Counted from the stretch's first letter, positions 1 to 7,740 are shown. The stretch: 37,388 nt of DNA from Neobacillus citreus (GCF_018343545.2 NZ_JAGYPE020000055.1:1-37388), one strand, 5' to 3'. A program made the numbers and translations. The notes: generated by a model from the sequence alone, not told the origin.

Positions 1-69
1 GGCGCCTGTGGGGTCTCCAGTGACCTCTATATCCCGCAGGAGTCGAGTGCCCTCCGCTCCAATCAACAG
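1..69 (-). repeat. Truncated copy of a GC-rich interspersed element (inverted relative to the copy at 311-503)
   Basis: Read on the minus strand, this stretch begins at 69 with CTGTTGATTGGAGC and continues with the same internal blocks as the copy at 311-503: a GACTCCTGCGGGA block, a GAGAC block and a CAGGCGC block. The terminal 14 bases differ from those of the other copy by one base. The element runs off the left edge of the window, so only one end is visible. It has no coding capacity of its own. Repeats with these blocks occur scattered through Bacillaceae genomes, which is family knowledge and was not searched here. Confidence 0.6.
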
Positions 70-310
70 GGAGGCAAATCAATCTAAGTATTGCAACACA
101 CATTTTCCATCCTTGATAAGTGTGAAGCAATCTTTTTCATATTTTGACAGACTGCAGTAAGAAAAGCACGTGTATATATTAATCAAGTTAAGAAAAGTGG
201 TTGTCTATAATAAATTCATATTTCTTTGGCTAAACTCTTTTGGCTTAAACATTGAAATTACAACTTATTTTTACTATTTATTGTGAGTTTAAGTTCTATA
301 TTGAATACAC

Positions 311-503
311 CTGTTGATTGGCGCGGAAGGCGCGAAGACTCCTGCGGGAGTACGGGGCTGGGGAGACACCGCAGGCGCTTCAGCGCCGAGGAGGCTCCCC
401 GGCACGCCCGCGGAAAGCGAAGCGCCTCGGGACAGGCAAAGAGCAGCCTGTCCCTGCGATGATTATTCAAGGAAGCTTTCCTTAGTGGAGCGCCAATCAA
501 CAG
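311..503 (+). repeat. 193-bp GC-rich element with 14-bp perfect terminal inverted repeats (MITE-like)
   Basis: The ends are CTGTTGATTGGCGC at 311-324 and its exact reverse complement at 490-503. The interior is strongly GC-rich against AT-rich flanks and contains nested inverted segments around GCGCTTCAGCGC, so it would fold into a long RNA or DNA hairpin. Open frames on both strands through this element are low-complexity Arg/Pro/Ala translations and are not genes. No obvious target-site duplication could be settled by eye. A non-autonomous transposable element or a large REP-type palindrome are both possible. Confidence 0.65.
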
Positions 504-544
504 ACCTATTGTTATGCCTTTATATTTATAAAGCGTTGATTAAT

Positions 545-584
545 GAAAAAAATAAAAAGGCTATCGAAAGTTTTTCAACAGCCT
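545..584 (-). terminator. Rho-independent terminator of the dacB-spmA-spmB operon
   Basis: On the minus strand the arm AGGCT pairs with AGCCT (580-584 with 558-562), followed by a T-rich tract down to 545. It lies about 30 bases after the spmB stop codon. Confidence 0.65.
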
Positions 585-614
585 AAGAAACGTTATTCAA
601 GAACCTGCTTTTTG

Positions 615-1151
615 TTATTTTGTTCCGAAAATGAAGGCGACGACGATGATGGATACGATGATACCGACTACGTCTGCCAAGAGACCTACTTTTAAGGCAT
701 CGCCCATTTTTTTGATGCCGACTGCACCGAAATAAACAGTTAAAACATAGAAGGTCGTGTCGGTGCTCCCCTGCAATACGGACGCTAGTCTGCCAATGAA
801 GGAATCCGGTCCGTACACAGCGATTAAGTCACTGGTCATACCCAAGGCTGCCGTACCGGAAATGGGACGAATCAATAATAACGGAACGATTTCTGCTGGT
901 ACACCCATCATCTTCATAAATGGACGAAACCAATCCATGATGGCGTCCAGTGCACCTGATGCCCGGAAAATGGAGATGGCCACCAGCATTCCGACTAAAA
1001 ACGGGATAATCGAAACAGCGATTTTTATCCCTTCCTTACCGCCCTCAACAAAGCTTTCGTAAGTCGGCACCTGTTTAATGGTGCCATAAATCAGGATAAA
1101 GCCTATTAATAAGGGTATAAATGTCAAAGATATTAATGAGATAAATTCCAT
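615..1151 (-). CDS. spmB: Spore maturation protein B
   Basis: An integral membrane protein of 178 residues, the same length as B. subtilis SpmB. It carries the nucleoside-recognition/gate-type membrane domain shared with SpmA. Hydrophobic segments lie near residues 5-25, 45-70, 85-105 and 150-175, with a conserved Arg-Pro-Ile-Ser-Gly-Thr block in the middle. SpmA and SpmB are needed for full dehydration of the spore core and so for heat resistance; their biochemical activity is not established. It is the last gene of dacB-spmA-spmB, 6 bases after spmA, and a terminator follows. The identification rests on sequence and on an order matching B. subtilis. Confidence 0.93.
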   Translation of the reverse strand: MEFISLISLTFIPLLIGFILIYGTIKQVPTYESFVEGGKEGIKIAVSIIPFLVGMLVAISIFRASGALDAIMDWFRPFMKMMGVPAEIVPLLLIRPISGTAALGMTSDLIAVYGPDSFIGRLASVLQGSTDTTFYVLTVYFGAVGIKKMGDALKVGLLADVVGIIVSIIVVAFIFGTK

Positions 1152-1157
1152 AAATGA

Positions 1158-1745
1158 TCATCCTTTTCGGCTTCTGCGATAATAGAAGTAACGGTCGATG
1201 AGAACGGCCCCTATCGCCGAAAGGATGGTGGCAATAATGGTTGGAACAACAATTTCGGTAGGGGATGTTGAATGATATGTCATTCTGATAGCAATGACGG
1301 TTGTCGGGATAATGGTAATGCTCGCCGTATTAATCGCCAAAAATGTGACCATGGACCTTGAAGCCGAGTTTTTTCCGCCATTTAACTTTTTTAGCTCCTC
1401 CATTGCTTTGATGCCAAGCGGCGTTGCGGCATTCCCAAGGCCAAACATGTTGGAAATCATATTTGACAGCATATATCCCATCGCTGGATGTTGGACTGGT
1501 ACGTCCGGAAACAATATCTTTACAAGCGGGCGAAATAATTTAGCCAGTTTTTCAAGAAGTCCTGATTCTTCCGCAATCCGCATCATTCCAAGCCAAAAGA
1601 CAAGCACGCTGATCAGGCCGATACATAAGGTAACCGCTTCTTTCGCCCCATCAAATACCGCCCTGTTTACATCCTCAATGGTCCCATTAAACAGGGCAAA
1701 CACAATCCCAATGACGGTCATTCCAACCCAGATATAATTAACCAT
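1158..1745 (-). CDS. spmA: Spore maturation protein A
   Basis: A membrane protein of 195 residues, paralogous in fold to SpmB. Several transmembrane stretches are visible (about 3-20, 38-55, 95-115, 130-150, 165-185), as is the motif Phe-Gly-Leu-Gly-Asn-Ala-Ala-Thr-Pro-Leu-Gly near residue 101, typical of this family. It acts with SpmB during spore core dehydration. Its ATG lies inside the 3' end of dacB (8-base overlap), so translation is probably coupled. Expression in the mother cell together with dacB is expected from the family. Confidence 0.93.
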   Translation of the reverse strand: MVNYIWVGMTVIGIVFALFNGTIEDVNRAVFDGAKEAVTLCIGLISVLVFWLGMMRIAEESGLLEKLAKLFRPLVKILFPDVPVQHPAMGYMLSNMISNMFGLGNAATPLGIKAMEELKKLNGGKNSASRSMVTFLAINTASITIIPTTVIAIRMTYHSTSPTEIVVPTIIATILSAIGAVLIDRYFYYRRSRKG

Positions 1746-2883
1746 GCGCGTTCACACCTATTAGTGAAAAAAATATTTTTTTAACACTTTCGAACAGACC
1801 CTTCTCCTTTTTCGGCAAGCTTTGATAGTAAATAGGCGATTCCTCTACGGCCCTTCCATCCAAATAAACAATAGCTTTTCCGACTACTCTCTCTTGTTTA
1901 TTTTCATCATCCCATTTTTTATCAGGCTTGTTTAACTTATACTTAATGCTGAATAAGTCCATCTCTTGGCTGGTTGCCGGGTAAACAATTGATTTCTTTA
2001 AGAACAAATGATTTTGAAAATATTTCGGACTTTTGATATCAATTTTTCCTTTTGTTAAAACTTCTGCCATATCATAATCTTTAAATCCGTATTCATACAT
2101 GGAAATATGATCATCCCAATCATTTGGGTCGTTCAAGGTGACCGCGATTAAATTCATATCACCTTTTGACGCTGTCGTTACCAGCGTCCGCTTGGCCCGT
2201 TTTGTATAGCCTGTCTTACCTCCGGTTGTATATTTATATTTTGTTAATAACCGATTTTTGTTCTTCCATACCCTGTCCCAGCTTTCGGTTGGATTAGGAG
2301 CGCGATGCACCTTTGTGCCGGAAATTTTTTGATAGATTTTGTTATGCATCGCATAACGTGTCAAAATGGCCATATCATAGGCGGTTGAATAATGGTTTTC
2401 ATGGTCATCCAAGCCATGGGGATTTGCAAAATGAGTGTTTAACATGCCGATTTCCTTTGCCTTTTGGTTCATTAAAAAAGCAAAGCCATCGACACTTCCA
2501 CCGACATATTCGGCGATGGCAACAGCTGTATCATTTCCGGACCGCAGCATTAACCCATAGACCAAATCCTCAAGTTTTATTTTTTCACCCGGCTTCAAGT
2601 ACACGGATGAGCCCTCTGCACGGACTGCTTGTTCACTTACCTTTACATATTGATCTAGTTTTCCAGATTCGATTGCTAGAATCGCGGTCATAATTTTCGT
2701 AATGCTGGCGATTCGTCTTTTCGTAAAAGCATCCTTTTCATAAAGAATGCGGCCGGAATTTTGCTCAATTAGAACCGCACTAGCAGCACTAACATCAAAG
2801 GAAGCCTCGGCTCTCTGAGGATGATTAGCGGCAAATAGTGAGACTATGAGGCAAAAACAGGCTATTTTCAATATACTTCTCAT
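1738..2883 (-). CDS. dacB: D-alanyl-D-alanine carboxypeptidase DacB (PBP5*)
   Basis: A serine DD-carboxypeptidase of 381 residues that trims pentapeptides in spore cortex peptidoglycan and so sets the degree of cross-linking. An N-terminal signal peptide (residues 1-27) precedes the penicillin-binding domain, with Ser60-Ile-Thr-Lys63 (nucleophile and base), Ser115-Gly-Asn117 and Lys223-Thr-Gly225. A C-terminal beta-rich domain and a short amphipathic tail follow. It heads the dacB-spmA-spmB operon. In B. subtilis dacB follows ypuI directly; here a superoxide dismutase gene and a terminator stand between them. Confidence 0.95.
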   Translation of the reverse strand: MRSILKIACFCLIVSLFAANHPQRAEASFDVSAASAVLIEQNSGRILYEKDAFTKRRIASITKIMTAILAIESGKLDQYVKVSEQAVRAEGSSVYLKPGEKIKLEDLVYGLMLRSGNDTAVAIAEYVGGSVDGFAFLMNQKAKEIGMLNTHFANPHGLDDHENHYSTAYDMAILTRYAMHNKIYQKISGTKVHRAPNPTESWDRVWKNKNRLLTKYKYTTGGKTGYTKRAKRTLVTTASKGDMNLIAVTLNDPNDWDDHISMYEYGFKDYDMAEVLTKGKIDIKSPKYFQNHLFLKKSIVYPATSQEMDLFSIKYKLNKPDKKWDDENKQERVVGKAIVYLDGRAVEESPIYYQSLPKKEKGLFESVKKIFFSLIGVNAHG

Positions 2884-2943
2884 TAGATATACCTCGTCCT
2901 CCTCGTTATTTAGTAAATTTTATGCAAGACAAAGTGTGATATG

Positions 2944-2973
2944 ACAAAAAAGAAAGCGGCGGCGCCGCTTCCT
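2944..2973 (-). terminator. Terminator downstream of sodF
   Basis: On the minus strand a GC-rich stem (GAAGCGGC paired with GCCGCTTTC, about 2952-2972) is followed by TTTCTTTTTT. It starts only a few bases after the sod stop codon and isolates sod from dacB. Confidence 0.75.
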
Positions 2974-2975
2974 TG

Positions 2976-3872
2976 TCATAGGGGAGACCATTTCGTGTCC
3001 ACTGTTTTTTCAAATCTCATTTCTACATCGTGCCAGTTTACAACATTCCACCAGTTATTGATGTACTCGGCCCGGTTGTTTTGATATTGAAGATAATAGG
3101 CATGCTCCCATACGTCTAGGACAAGCAGTGGGATGGTATCCCACTGTGTCAGCAGCATGTGCCGTTCCGTTTGTAAAATTTCCAAATGGTGTGCTCTTGG
3201 CGACCAAACCAATAACGCCCAGCCTGACCCTTCAACCTGTTTGGCGGCCTCGGTGAAATGGTTCTTAAAAGCCGTGATGGTTCCGAAATAATTGGTGATT
3301 TCCTTTTGCACTAATCCGTACGGGTTCCCTCCGCCATTTGGACTCATGTTTTTCCAAAATATCGAATGAAGATAATGACCGGACCCGTGGAACGCCAGCT
3401 CCCTTGACCAATGCTTGACGAGGGAAAAATCGTTTCTTTCCCTTGCTGATTTTAGGTTTAACTCTGCCTTGTTTAAACCCTCAACATATGCACGGTGGTG
3501 CTTATCATGGTGAAGCCGCAAGATCTCCTCAGAGATATATGGCTCTAACGCGTTATAAGGATAGGGCAGCTCGGGTAGTTTATGACCTCCCGGTGGGATT
3601 TGTTTTTCAATTGCCCAAATGGTCCCTATCTCCTGGTCACGTTTTTGGCTAAAATAATTTTCCAATTTACCATGGATTTGTTCAGCTCTTGCCTGAAGAC
3701 CGATCAGTTCTTCATTGGAAAGCTCTTTTCTTGAACCTTCAATCATATCCGTAAATTCATCAAGTTCATCCCATAATTCAGAGTTTTGGCTGACCCGTTC
3801 GGACTGCAGAAAATGACGCATCTGCTCATTCCATTTAAATAATTCATTTACATACCCGCTAAACCGGCTCAT
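2976..3872 (-). CDS. sodF: Fe/Mn-family superoxide dismutase with N-terminal helical extension
   Basis: It dismutates superoxide to hydrogen peroxide and oxygen. Of 298 residues, about 95-298 form the normal Fe/Mn SOD. Metal ligands are predicted at His121 (in HHDKHH), His169 (HYLHSIFW), Asp253 and His257 (DVWEHAYY), and the GlyGlyGly turn near 181 is present. Residues 1-90 are an extra charged helical segment rich in Glu/Gln, not found in classical SodA of about 200 residues; B. subtilis SodF also has such an extension. No signal peptide is seen, so a cytoplasmic location is likely. It sits between ypuI and dacB, where B. subtilis has no gene. An AAGGAAGGGGAG ribosome site precedes the ATG. 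Confidence 0.88.
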   Translation of the reverse strand: MSRFSGYVNELFKWNEQMRHFLQSERVSQNSELWDELDEFTDMIEGSRKELSNEELIGLQARAEQIHGKLENYFSQKRDQEIGTIWAIEKQIPPGGHKLPELPYPYNALEPYISEEILRLHHDKHHRAYVEGLNKAELNLKSARERNDFSLVKHWSRELAFHGSGHYLHSIFWKNMSPNGGGNPYGLVQKEITNYFGTITAFKNHFTEAAKQVEGSGWALLVWSPRAHHLEILQTERHMLLTQWDTIPLLVLDVWEHAYYLQYQNNRAEYINNWWNVVNWHDVEMRFEKTVDTKWSPL

Positions 3873-3946
3873 TTTCTCCCCTTCCTTTCCGCTGCACGAG
3901 TCTCCCTAAAAGGTATGAGGAAATAAGGTCGGTAAGAACAAGAGAA

Positions 3947-3972
3947 AAGGCTGACCTTTGCAGGACAGCCTT
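3947..3972 (-). terminator. Terminator downstream of ypuI
   Basis: On the minus strand AAGGCTG (3972-3966) pairs with CAGCCTT (3953-3947) and is followed by a TTCTCTTGTTCTT tract. It ends the scpA-scpB-orf-ypuI transcript. Confidence 0.7.
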
Positions 3973-3982
3973 AAAATATTAA

Positions 3983-4471
3983 TTATTTGGATTGAATCAT
4001 CTTCGTGCGATAATCTGTTTCATAATATTCCAGTTCTTCTCTTATGCGCTGAAACTCACCTTCCAAGCTTTTTACCAATTGCTGGATTTGTTCGGCTGCA
4101 GTCCGGTAAAACTTGATAGAATTTTTCCCGGTATAAGCAGAACGGCTGTTTTCAAACCAAGCATCATTTTTTGGTGAGAAGAATTCTTCGATGCATTGAT
4201 GATAAATCTTATACAAGGTTTTCTCAGCAGCAGCTTTTTGAAACGGATCTCCCTGCAAAATAACCGTACATGCTTCGAAACCCTCCTCGCTGTACACAGC
4301 AAGCTTTCTTAACGTTGAAAAGATTAATTTATGATAGTTAACTTCTTCCTCATTTTCTACTTGCAATTGTGAAATTGTTGTTTCATTTAAAAAATCCCCA
4401 ATCGCGGTAATGGTCTTTGCAAGGAAATTTTTGACATCGTGTAATTGTGAATGAACTAATGAATTCCCCAT
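3983..4471 (-). CDS. ypuI: YpuI-like protein (DUF3907)
   Basis: A soluble protein of 162 residues, largely alpha-helical with acidic helices, and no signal peptide or membrane segment. Its sequence and position after scpB match B. subtilis YpuI, whose function is unknown. The ribosome site AGGAGGGG lies directly upstream in a 17-base gap after the preceding gene, so the two are very probably cotranscribed. No catalytic motif is evident. The name rests on family resemblance and synteny only. Confidence 0.8.
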   Translation of the reverse strand: MGNSLVHSQLHDVKNFLAKTITAIGDFLNETTISQLQVENEEEVNYHKLIFSTLRKLAVYSEEGFEACTVILQGDPFQKAAAEKTLYKIYHQCIEEFFSPKNDAWFENSRSAYTGKNSIKFYRTAAEQIQQLVKSLEGEFQRIREELEYYETDYRTKMIQSK

Positions 4472-4488
4472 CTTAACCCCTCCTATGT

Positions 4489-4908
4489 CTAATTAGGCTG
4501 CAAGATAAACTCTAGCGGCGAACGCAGCTGATAGCCGTTTTTTTGCTTTAGGCTTGAAAAGATTTCCGGCAATTTTTCGAAATTGATACCTTGAAAATAG
4601 GAAGCAAATTCTTGCTTGGAATTAATATAAAGCCGTTTGCGCCCGCGTAAGCCTGGATTTTTCAATAAACAAACAAGGGCAACAACATCTTTAAAGCTCA
4701 CCTCAAGTCCATCTTGGGCAAAAATGGGATTTTGCTTAAATGGAGTAAATTCTTGAAAAATAGAATCAAAATAACGGACATACAAAACATGCAATGTTTT
4801 TTCAGTCCCATCTTCCACAAATGTTATCTCACTTCTGTTAAAGAAATCCTCTGAAGTATTGGATTTTTCTTTTTCTAATTCATACCCTTTACATTCTTTA
4901 ATCAGCAA
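4489..4908 (-). CDS. Conserved-looking protein of unknown function between scpB and ypuI
   Basis: I do not recognise this 139-residue protein. It starts at a TTG with AAGGAG about 11 bases upstream. It is soluble, with mixed charge and alternating hydrophobic and charged stretches; a central Val-Ala-Leu-Val-Cys-Leu-Leu-Lys-Asn-Pro-Gly-Leu-Arg-Gly-Arg-Lys-Arg block near residues 78-94 looks like a helix ending in a basic patch. There is no signal peptide and no known motif. B. subtilis has no gene here. The tight link to ypuI (17 bases) points to a shared transcript. The start is uncertain because no in-frame ATG exists near the 5' end. Confidence 0.7.
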   Translation of the reverse strand: MLIKECKGYELEKEKSNTSEDFFNRSEITFVEDGTEKTLHVLYVRYFDSIFQEFTPFKQNPIFAQDGLEVSFKDVVALVCLLKNPGLRGRKRLYINSKQEFASYFQGINFEKLPEIFSSLKQKNGYQLRSPLEFILQPN

Positions 4909-5000
4909 CTTAAATCCCGCTCCTTGTAAATATGCTTAAACCATTGTTGCATAAAAAAATATGGATAGCTTTATTTTATCACATATTCTCTGTGCGGATA

Positions 5001-5594
5001 TTATGAGTTCAATGTTTCTTGAAATTTTTCAAAAAATAAATCTGCTTCCTCCTGAACAAATTCATCCTCCACTTTTTCAGGAAGAGGCGGCAGTTCATTC
5101 AAGTTCTTCAAGCCAAAATAATCAAGAAATTCTTTGGTAGTACCATACAAAATAGCGCGTCCAGTCCCTTCAGCACGGCCGACTTCTTTGATCAAGGCCT
5201 TTGCCATAAGCGTGTTTAACGGCCGTTCCGTTTTGACACCACGGATTTCCTCAATTTCAGTCCTGGTGATTGGCTGTTTATACGCGATAATTGCCAAAGT
5301 CTCTAAAGCAGCCTGCGACAATGTCGAGGTATGTGGAGAATCAACAAGCTTTTTTAAGTAGTCGGCATTGTCTTTCTTTGTGGCAAGCTGAAACGTCCCG
5401 GCCAGTTGAACTATCATAATTCCTCGATTTTCATTAGATTCATACTCTTGTTTTAAATTCTCAATAATCTCACTTGCATGAAGATCATCCACTTCTAGGA
5501 CCTCGGCAATTTGTTTAAGGGAAAGCCCTTCGTCTCCTGCGGCGAACAACAGGCTTTCCAAAATACTTGTCCAATTAATGATATCCACCAACAT
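5001..5594 (-). CDS. scpB: Segregation and condensation protein B
   Basis: The 197-residue winged-helix subunit of the Smc-ScpA-ScpB condensin, which folds and segregates the replicating chromosome. Two tandem winged-helix domains are expected; the family signature Thr-Leu-Ala-Ile-Ile-Ala-Tyr-Lys-Gln-Pro-Ile-Thr-Arg is present near residues 94-106, as is the Arg-Gly-Val-Lys-Thr-Glu-Arg-Pro loop. A Glu-rich C-terminal tail follows. The start codon overlaps the end of scpA by 20 bases, consistent with coupled translation of partners that assemble together. Confidence 0.95.
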   Translation of the reverse strand: MLVDIINWTSILESLLFAAGDEGLSLKQIAEVLEVDDLHASEIIENLKQEYESNENRGIMIVQLAGTFQLATKKDNADYLKKLVDSPHTSTLSQAALETLAIIAYKQPITRTEIEEIRGVKTERPLNTLMAKALIKEVGRAEGTGRAILYGTTKEFLDYFGLKNLNELPPLPEKVEDEFVQEEADLFFEKFQETLNS

Positions 5595-6348
5595 CTGCTC
5601 CTTCTATTACTGCTTCAATTAAAATGTCCCCAAAGTTTTCTTGTTGATGGACGTTAACTTCCTTTCTTTTCATCAGTTCTAAAATAGCTAGAAAAGTAAC
5701 AACGATATGGTCCTTTGCCGGAAAAGGAAATAATTCAGTAAAATTTCTCCTGCCCTTAAGATGCTTTAATTCTTCCATGATCTCGGTCATTCTTGTCTCA
5801 ATGGAAATTTCCTGCCTAGTAATTTTCGCGGCAAGCGGCCGCTGCAGTTTCTTTCTTCTCATTAGTTTTTGGAACGCAGCCAGCATATCGTAAAGGGAAA
5901 CATTCATATCTTTTTTCCCAGGCTGTACTTCCTTCGTAAAGTCGGATAAATCACTTGGCGGTTTGGTATACATAAGGGATCGCTCTTCTTCCATCGTTTT
6001 TAAATCGTGAGCAGCCTCCTTGTACTTTCGGTATTCTATCAATCGCTCAACCAGCTCATCCCTCGGGTCTTCCTCGTAGGCTGTCTCGAGTGGATCAACG
6101 TCTTCAAACTCTTCCTCATGCTTAGGAAGAAGCATTTTGCTTTTTATCGCCAGCAGTGTTGCCGCCATTACCAAATATTCACTGGCAACATCCAATTTTA
6201 ATTCCTTCATGGTATGAATATAGATTAGATATTGTTCCGTTATCTGTGCCACGGGAATATCATAAATATCAATTTCAAGCCTGTTTATTAAATGGAGCAG
6301 CAAATCAAGCGGCCCTTCAAATGCATCAATTTTCACCTGATAAGGCAT
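5575..6348 (-). CDS. scpA: Segregation and condensation protein A (kleisin)
   Basis: The 257-residue bacterial kleisin that bridges the Smc head domains and binds an ScpB dimer. The N-terminal motif Phe-Glu-Gly-Pro-Leu-Asp-Leu-Leu-Leu-His-Leu-Ile is diagnostic. A helical N-terminal domain (1-85), a Glu-rich linker (100-160) and a C-terminal winged helix (about 180-250) follow. It is first in scpA-scpB-orf-ypuI, all on the minus strand. A TATAAT box lies about 30 bases upstream of the ATG. Confidence 0.96.
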   Translation of the reverse strand: MPYQVKIDAFEGPLDLLLHLINRLEIDIYDIPVAQITEQYLIYIHTMKELKLDVASEYLVMAATLLAIKSKMLLPKHEEEFEDVDPLETAYEEDPRDELVERLIEYRKYKEAAHDLKTMEEERSLMYTKPPSDLSDFTKEVQPGKKDMNVSLYDMLAAFQKLMRRKKLQRPLAAKITRQEISIETRMTEIMEELKHLKGRRNFTELFPFPAKDHIVVTFLAILELMKRKEVNVHQQENFGDILIEAVIEGADVGGYH

Positions 6349-6374
6349 TCATCTCACCAAAATTCTAAAATCAT

Positions 6375-6403
6375 ATTATACAAACGACTACTAATAGTAT
6401 AGA
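6375..6403 (-). promoter_or_regulatory. Probable SigA-type promoter of scpA
   Basis: A perfect TATAAT occurs on the minus strand at 6380-6375, about 30 bases before the scpA ATG. The -35 region at the proper distance (TCTATA at 6403-6398) is poor, so the call rests mainly on the -10 box. Confidence 0.4.
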
Positions 6404-6544
6404 GGATTCAGGATGGTTATCCAATAGAAAAATCAACCGAACACTCTGCCCTTCCGTAAATACTGGTAAGTGCGCCCATAACAATGGACAAATTCATCAC
6501 ATATGATGACATGGAAAGAGAAAAAGTGACGGGAGGTAATAATT

Positions 6545-6646
6545 ATGGCTGATGGAGCAGCAGGCTTCGGACTCGGCGGCGGCTTTGCGTTAATCGTCGT
6601 ACTGTTCATTTTATTAATTATCATCGGTGCTTCCTGGGTTTGGTAA
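6545..6646 (+). CDS. YjcZ-family small membrane protein, 33 residues
   Basis: A 33-residue micro-protein preceded by GGGAGG and a proper spacer. Residues 1-13 are Gly/Ala-rich (AGFGLGGGFA), residues 14-28 form one hydrophobic helix (LIVVLFILLIIIG), and it ends in Trp-Val-Trp. This composition is characteristic of the YjcZ/YuzJ-like sporulation-associated micro-proteins of Bacillaceae, often annotated as YjcZ family. The function is not established. It stands alone between scpA and ypuF and is followed by its own terminator. Confidence 0.85.
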   Translation: MADGAAGFGLGGGFALIVVLFILLIIIGASWVW

Positions 6647-6671
6647 TTAAAAATGATTTTAATAACTAAAG

Positions 6672-6690
6672 GACCCGTTTAAAACGGGTC
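6672..6690 (+). terminator. Terminator of the YjcZ-type gene
   Basis: GACCCGTTT (6672-6680) pairs with AAACGGGTC (6682-6690), followed by TATTGTTTTA. Confidence 0.7.
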
Positions 6691-6772
6691 TATTGTTTTA
6701 CAGCCTGGTCATGACCTTCAATTGCCGAATATGTTAAACTGTACATATATAAAGAAACTGGAGGGGAAATGC

Positions 6773-7294
6773 TTGTACCCAAAAGAATATATCGAATTTT
6801 TAAGTCATTTTCATGGCGACAGGGATTATTTTGAGTGCCATGAGATCCTCGAAGACTTTTGGAAAGGGTCTGACCCCGGCAATAAAGAGTCTATTTGGGT
6901 AGGGTTTATATTATTGGCAGTATCGGCTTACCACCATCGCCGCAAGAATTTTAACGGTGCACAGAGAACATTGGAAAAGGCGATTACAATCATTTCTGAC
7001 CAATCTTCCTTACTACCGGATCTGGGTTTGGATGGCCGGCTTTTCCTTCAGACCATAAAAGAACAGTTAATAGGTCTGCAAAATCGCGAAGAATATAAAA
7101 GCATGAATCTGCCCATAAGCGATCCTGAATTGCTCCAAGCGTGTATGAAAATGTGTGATGAAAAAGGGTTTGACTGGCAAAGGGAAAGTGATTTGGCGGA
7201 TCTAGAGATCATCCATCGCCACAAATTACGGGACCGGTCAAGTGTCATTGCAGAAAGAAACAACGCGATATTAAAAAAAGGCAGCGGGGCATGA
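6773..7294 (+). CDS. ypuF: DUF309 family protein YpuF
   Basis: A protein of 173 residues when started at the TTG preceded by GGAGGGG (6760-6766) six bases upstream. The open frame extends further 5', but the upstream part has no ribosome site and does not resemble the family start Met-Tyr-Pro. The DUF309 signature His-Phe-His-Gly-Asp-Arg-Asp-Tyr-Phe-Glu-Cys-His-Glu-Ile-Leu-Glu lies at residues 12-27, with Trp near 31 and later Tyr-His-His-Arg. The His/Glu pattern suggests a metal site, but no activity is known. In B. subtilis ypuF lies just before scpA on the same strand; here it is oriented opposite to scpA. Confidence 0.82.
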   Translation: MYPKEYIEFLSHFHGDRDYFECHEILEDFWKGSDPGNKESIWVGFILLAVSAYHHRRKNFNGAQRTLEKAITIISDQSSLLPDLGLDGRLFLQTIKEQLIGLQNREEYKSMNLPISDPELLQACMKMCDEKGFDWQRESDLADLEIIHRHKLRDRSSVIAERNNAILKKGSGA

Positions 7295-7308
7295 GGCCGC
7301 TGCCTTTT
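7277..7308. terminator. Bidirectional terminator between ypuF and ribT
   Basis: AAAGGCAGCGG pairs with CCGCTGCCTTT around the ypuF stop codon, with T-rich runs on both strands. The left arm is part of the last ypuF codons. Confidence 0.75.
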
Positions 7309-7315
7309 CCTATAT

Positions 7316-7666
7316 TTAGCAAACATCACATTTCTCAATAAAAGAAGCTGTGTTCGCGTTCGAAGTAATATTTTTATCCGGATACATTTCCTTTAAAGCT
7401 TTAACCATTTTTTTGCCTACTCCTTGGAAGCGGTGTGAGGGATTAACAGAAACATGTTGAATTTCCAAAGTATTGGTATCCTGATGATAAATCGCCCCAA
7501 TCAGTCCAATAATATCTTCTTCCTTCCAAAGGAACAGCCTGTGATTCTCTTCTGTTTCGTATTCCTTCATGGTTTGCTGGAGTTTCTTGAGATCTTTTTC
7601 AGTTGGCATAAAAGACATTAACCCCATCGCAATTTTTTCGAATGTTTTCTTATAGCGAATTAACAT
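7316..7666 (-). CDS. ribT: RibT-like GNAT acetyltransferase (orphan)
   Basis: This 116-residue protein matches RibT, the last gene of the B. subtilis riboflavin operon, from the N-terminus (MLIRYKKTFEKIAMGLMSFMP) onward. The GNAT acetyl-CoA loop is visible as Val-Asn-Pro-Ser-His-Arg-Phe-Gln-Gly-Val-Gly-Lys-Lys-Met near residues 73-86. Its substrate is unknown. No ribD, ribE, ribBA or ribH is present upstream, so it is separated from the pathway it is named after. A GAGGGA ribosome site precedes the ATG. The C-terminus (IEKCDVC) is slightly shorter than in the B. subtilis protein. Confidence 0.8.
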   Translation of the reverse strand: MLIRYKKTFEKIAMGLMSFMPTEKDLKKLQQTMKEYETEENHRLFLWKEEDIIGLIGAIYHQDTNTLEIQHVSVNPSHRFQGVGKKMVKALKEMYPDKNITSNANTASFIEKCDVC

Positions 7667-7687
7667 ACGTATCCCTCATTATTTTCA

Positions 7688-7740
7688 ATAAACCAATGGT
7701 TTGGTTTAACAATAGTGTATTTTTCAAACTGGTTTAATGA
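7688..7740. promoter_or_regulatory. Repeated AAACC/GGTTT inverted motifs upstream of ribT
   Basis: Between ribT and the small genes above it the sequence holds AAACCAATGGTTT (about 7690-7702), a further GGTTT, and AAACTGGTTT (about 7726-7735), all short inverted repeats. They could be an operator for a dimeric regulator of ribT. No regulator is identified and the pattern may be chance in AT-rich DNA. Confidence 0.25.

Noticed and set aside
258..586. Overlapping open frames on both strands across the GC-rich repeat
   Set aside because: They are translations of the palindromic element, Arg/Pro/Ala-rich, without ribosome sites or family similarity.
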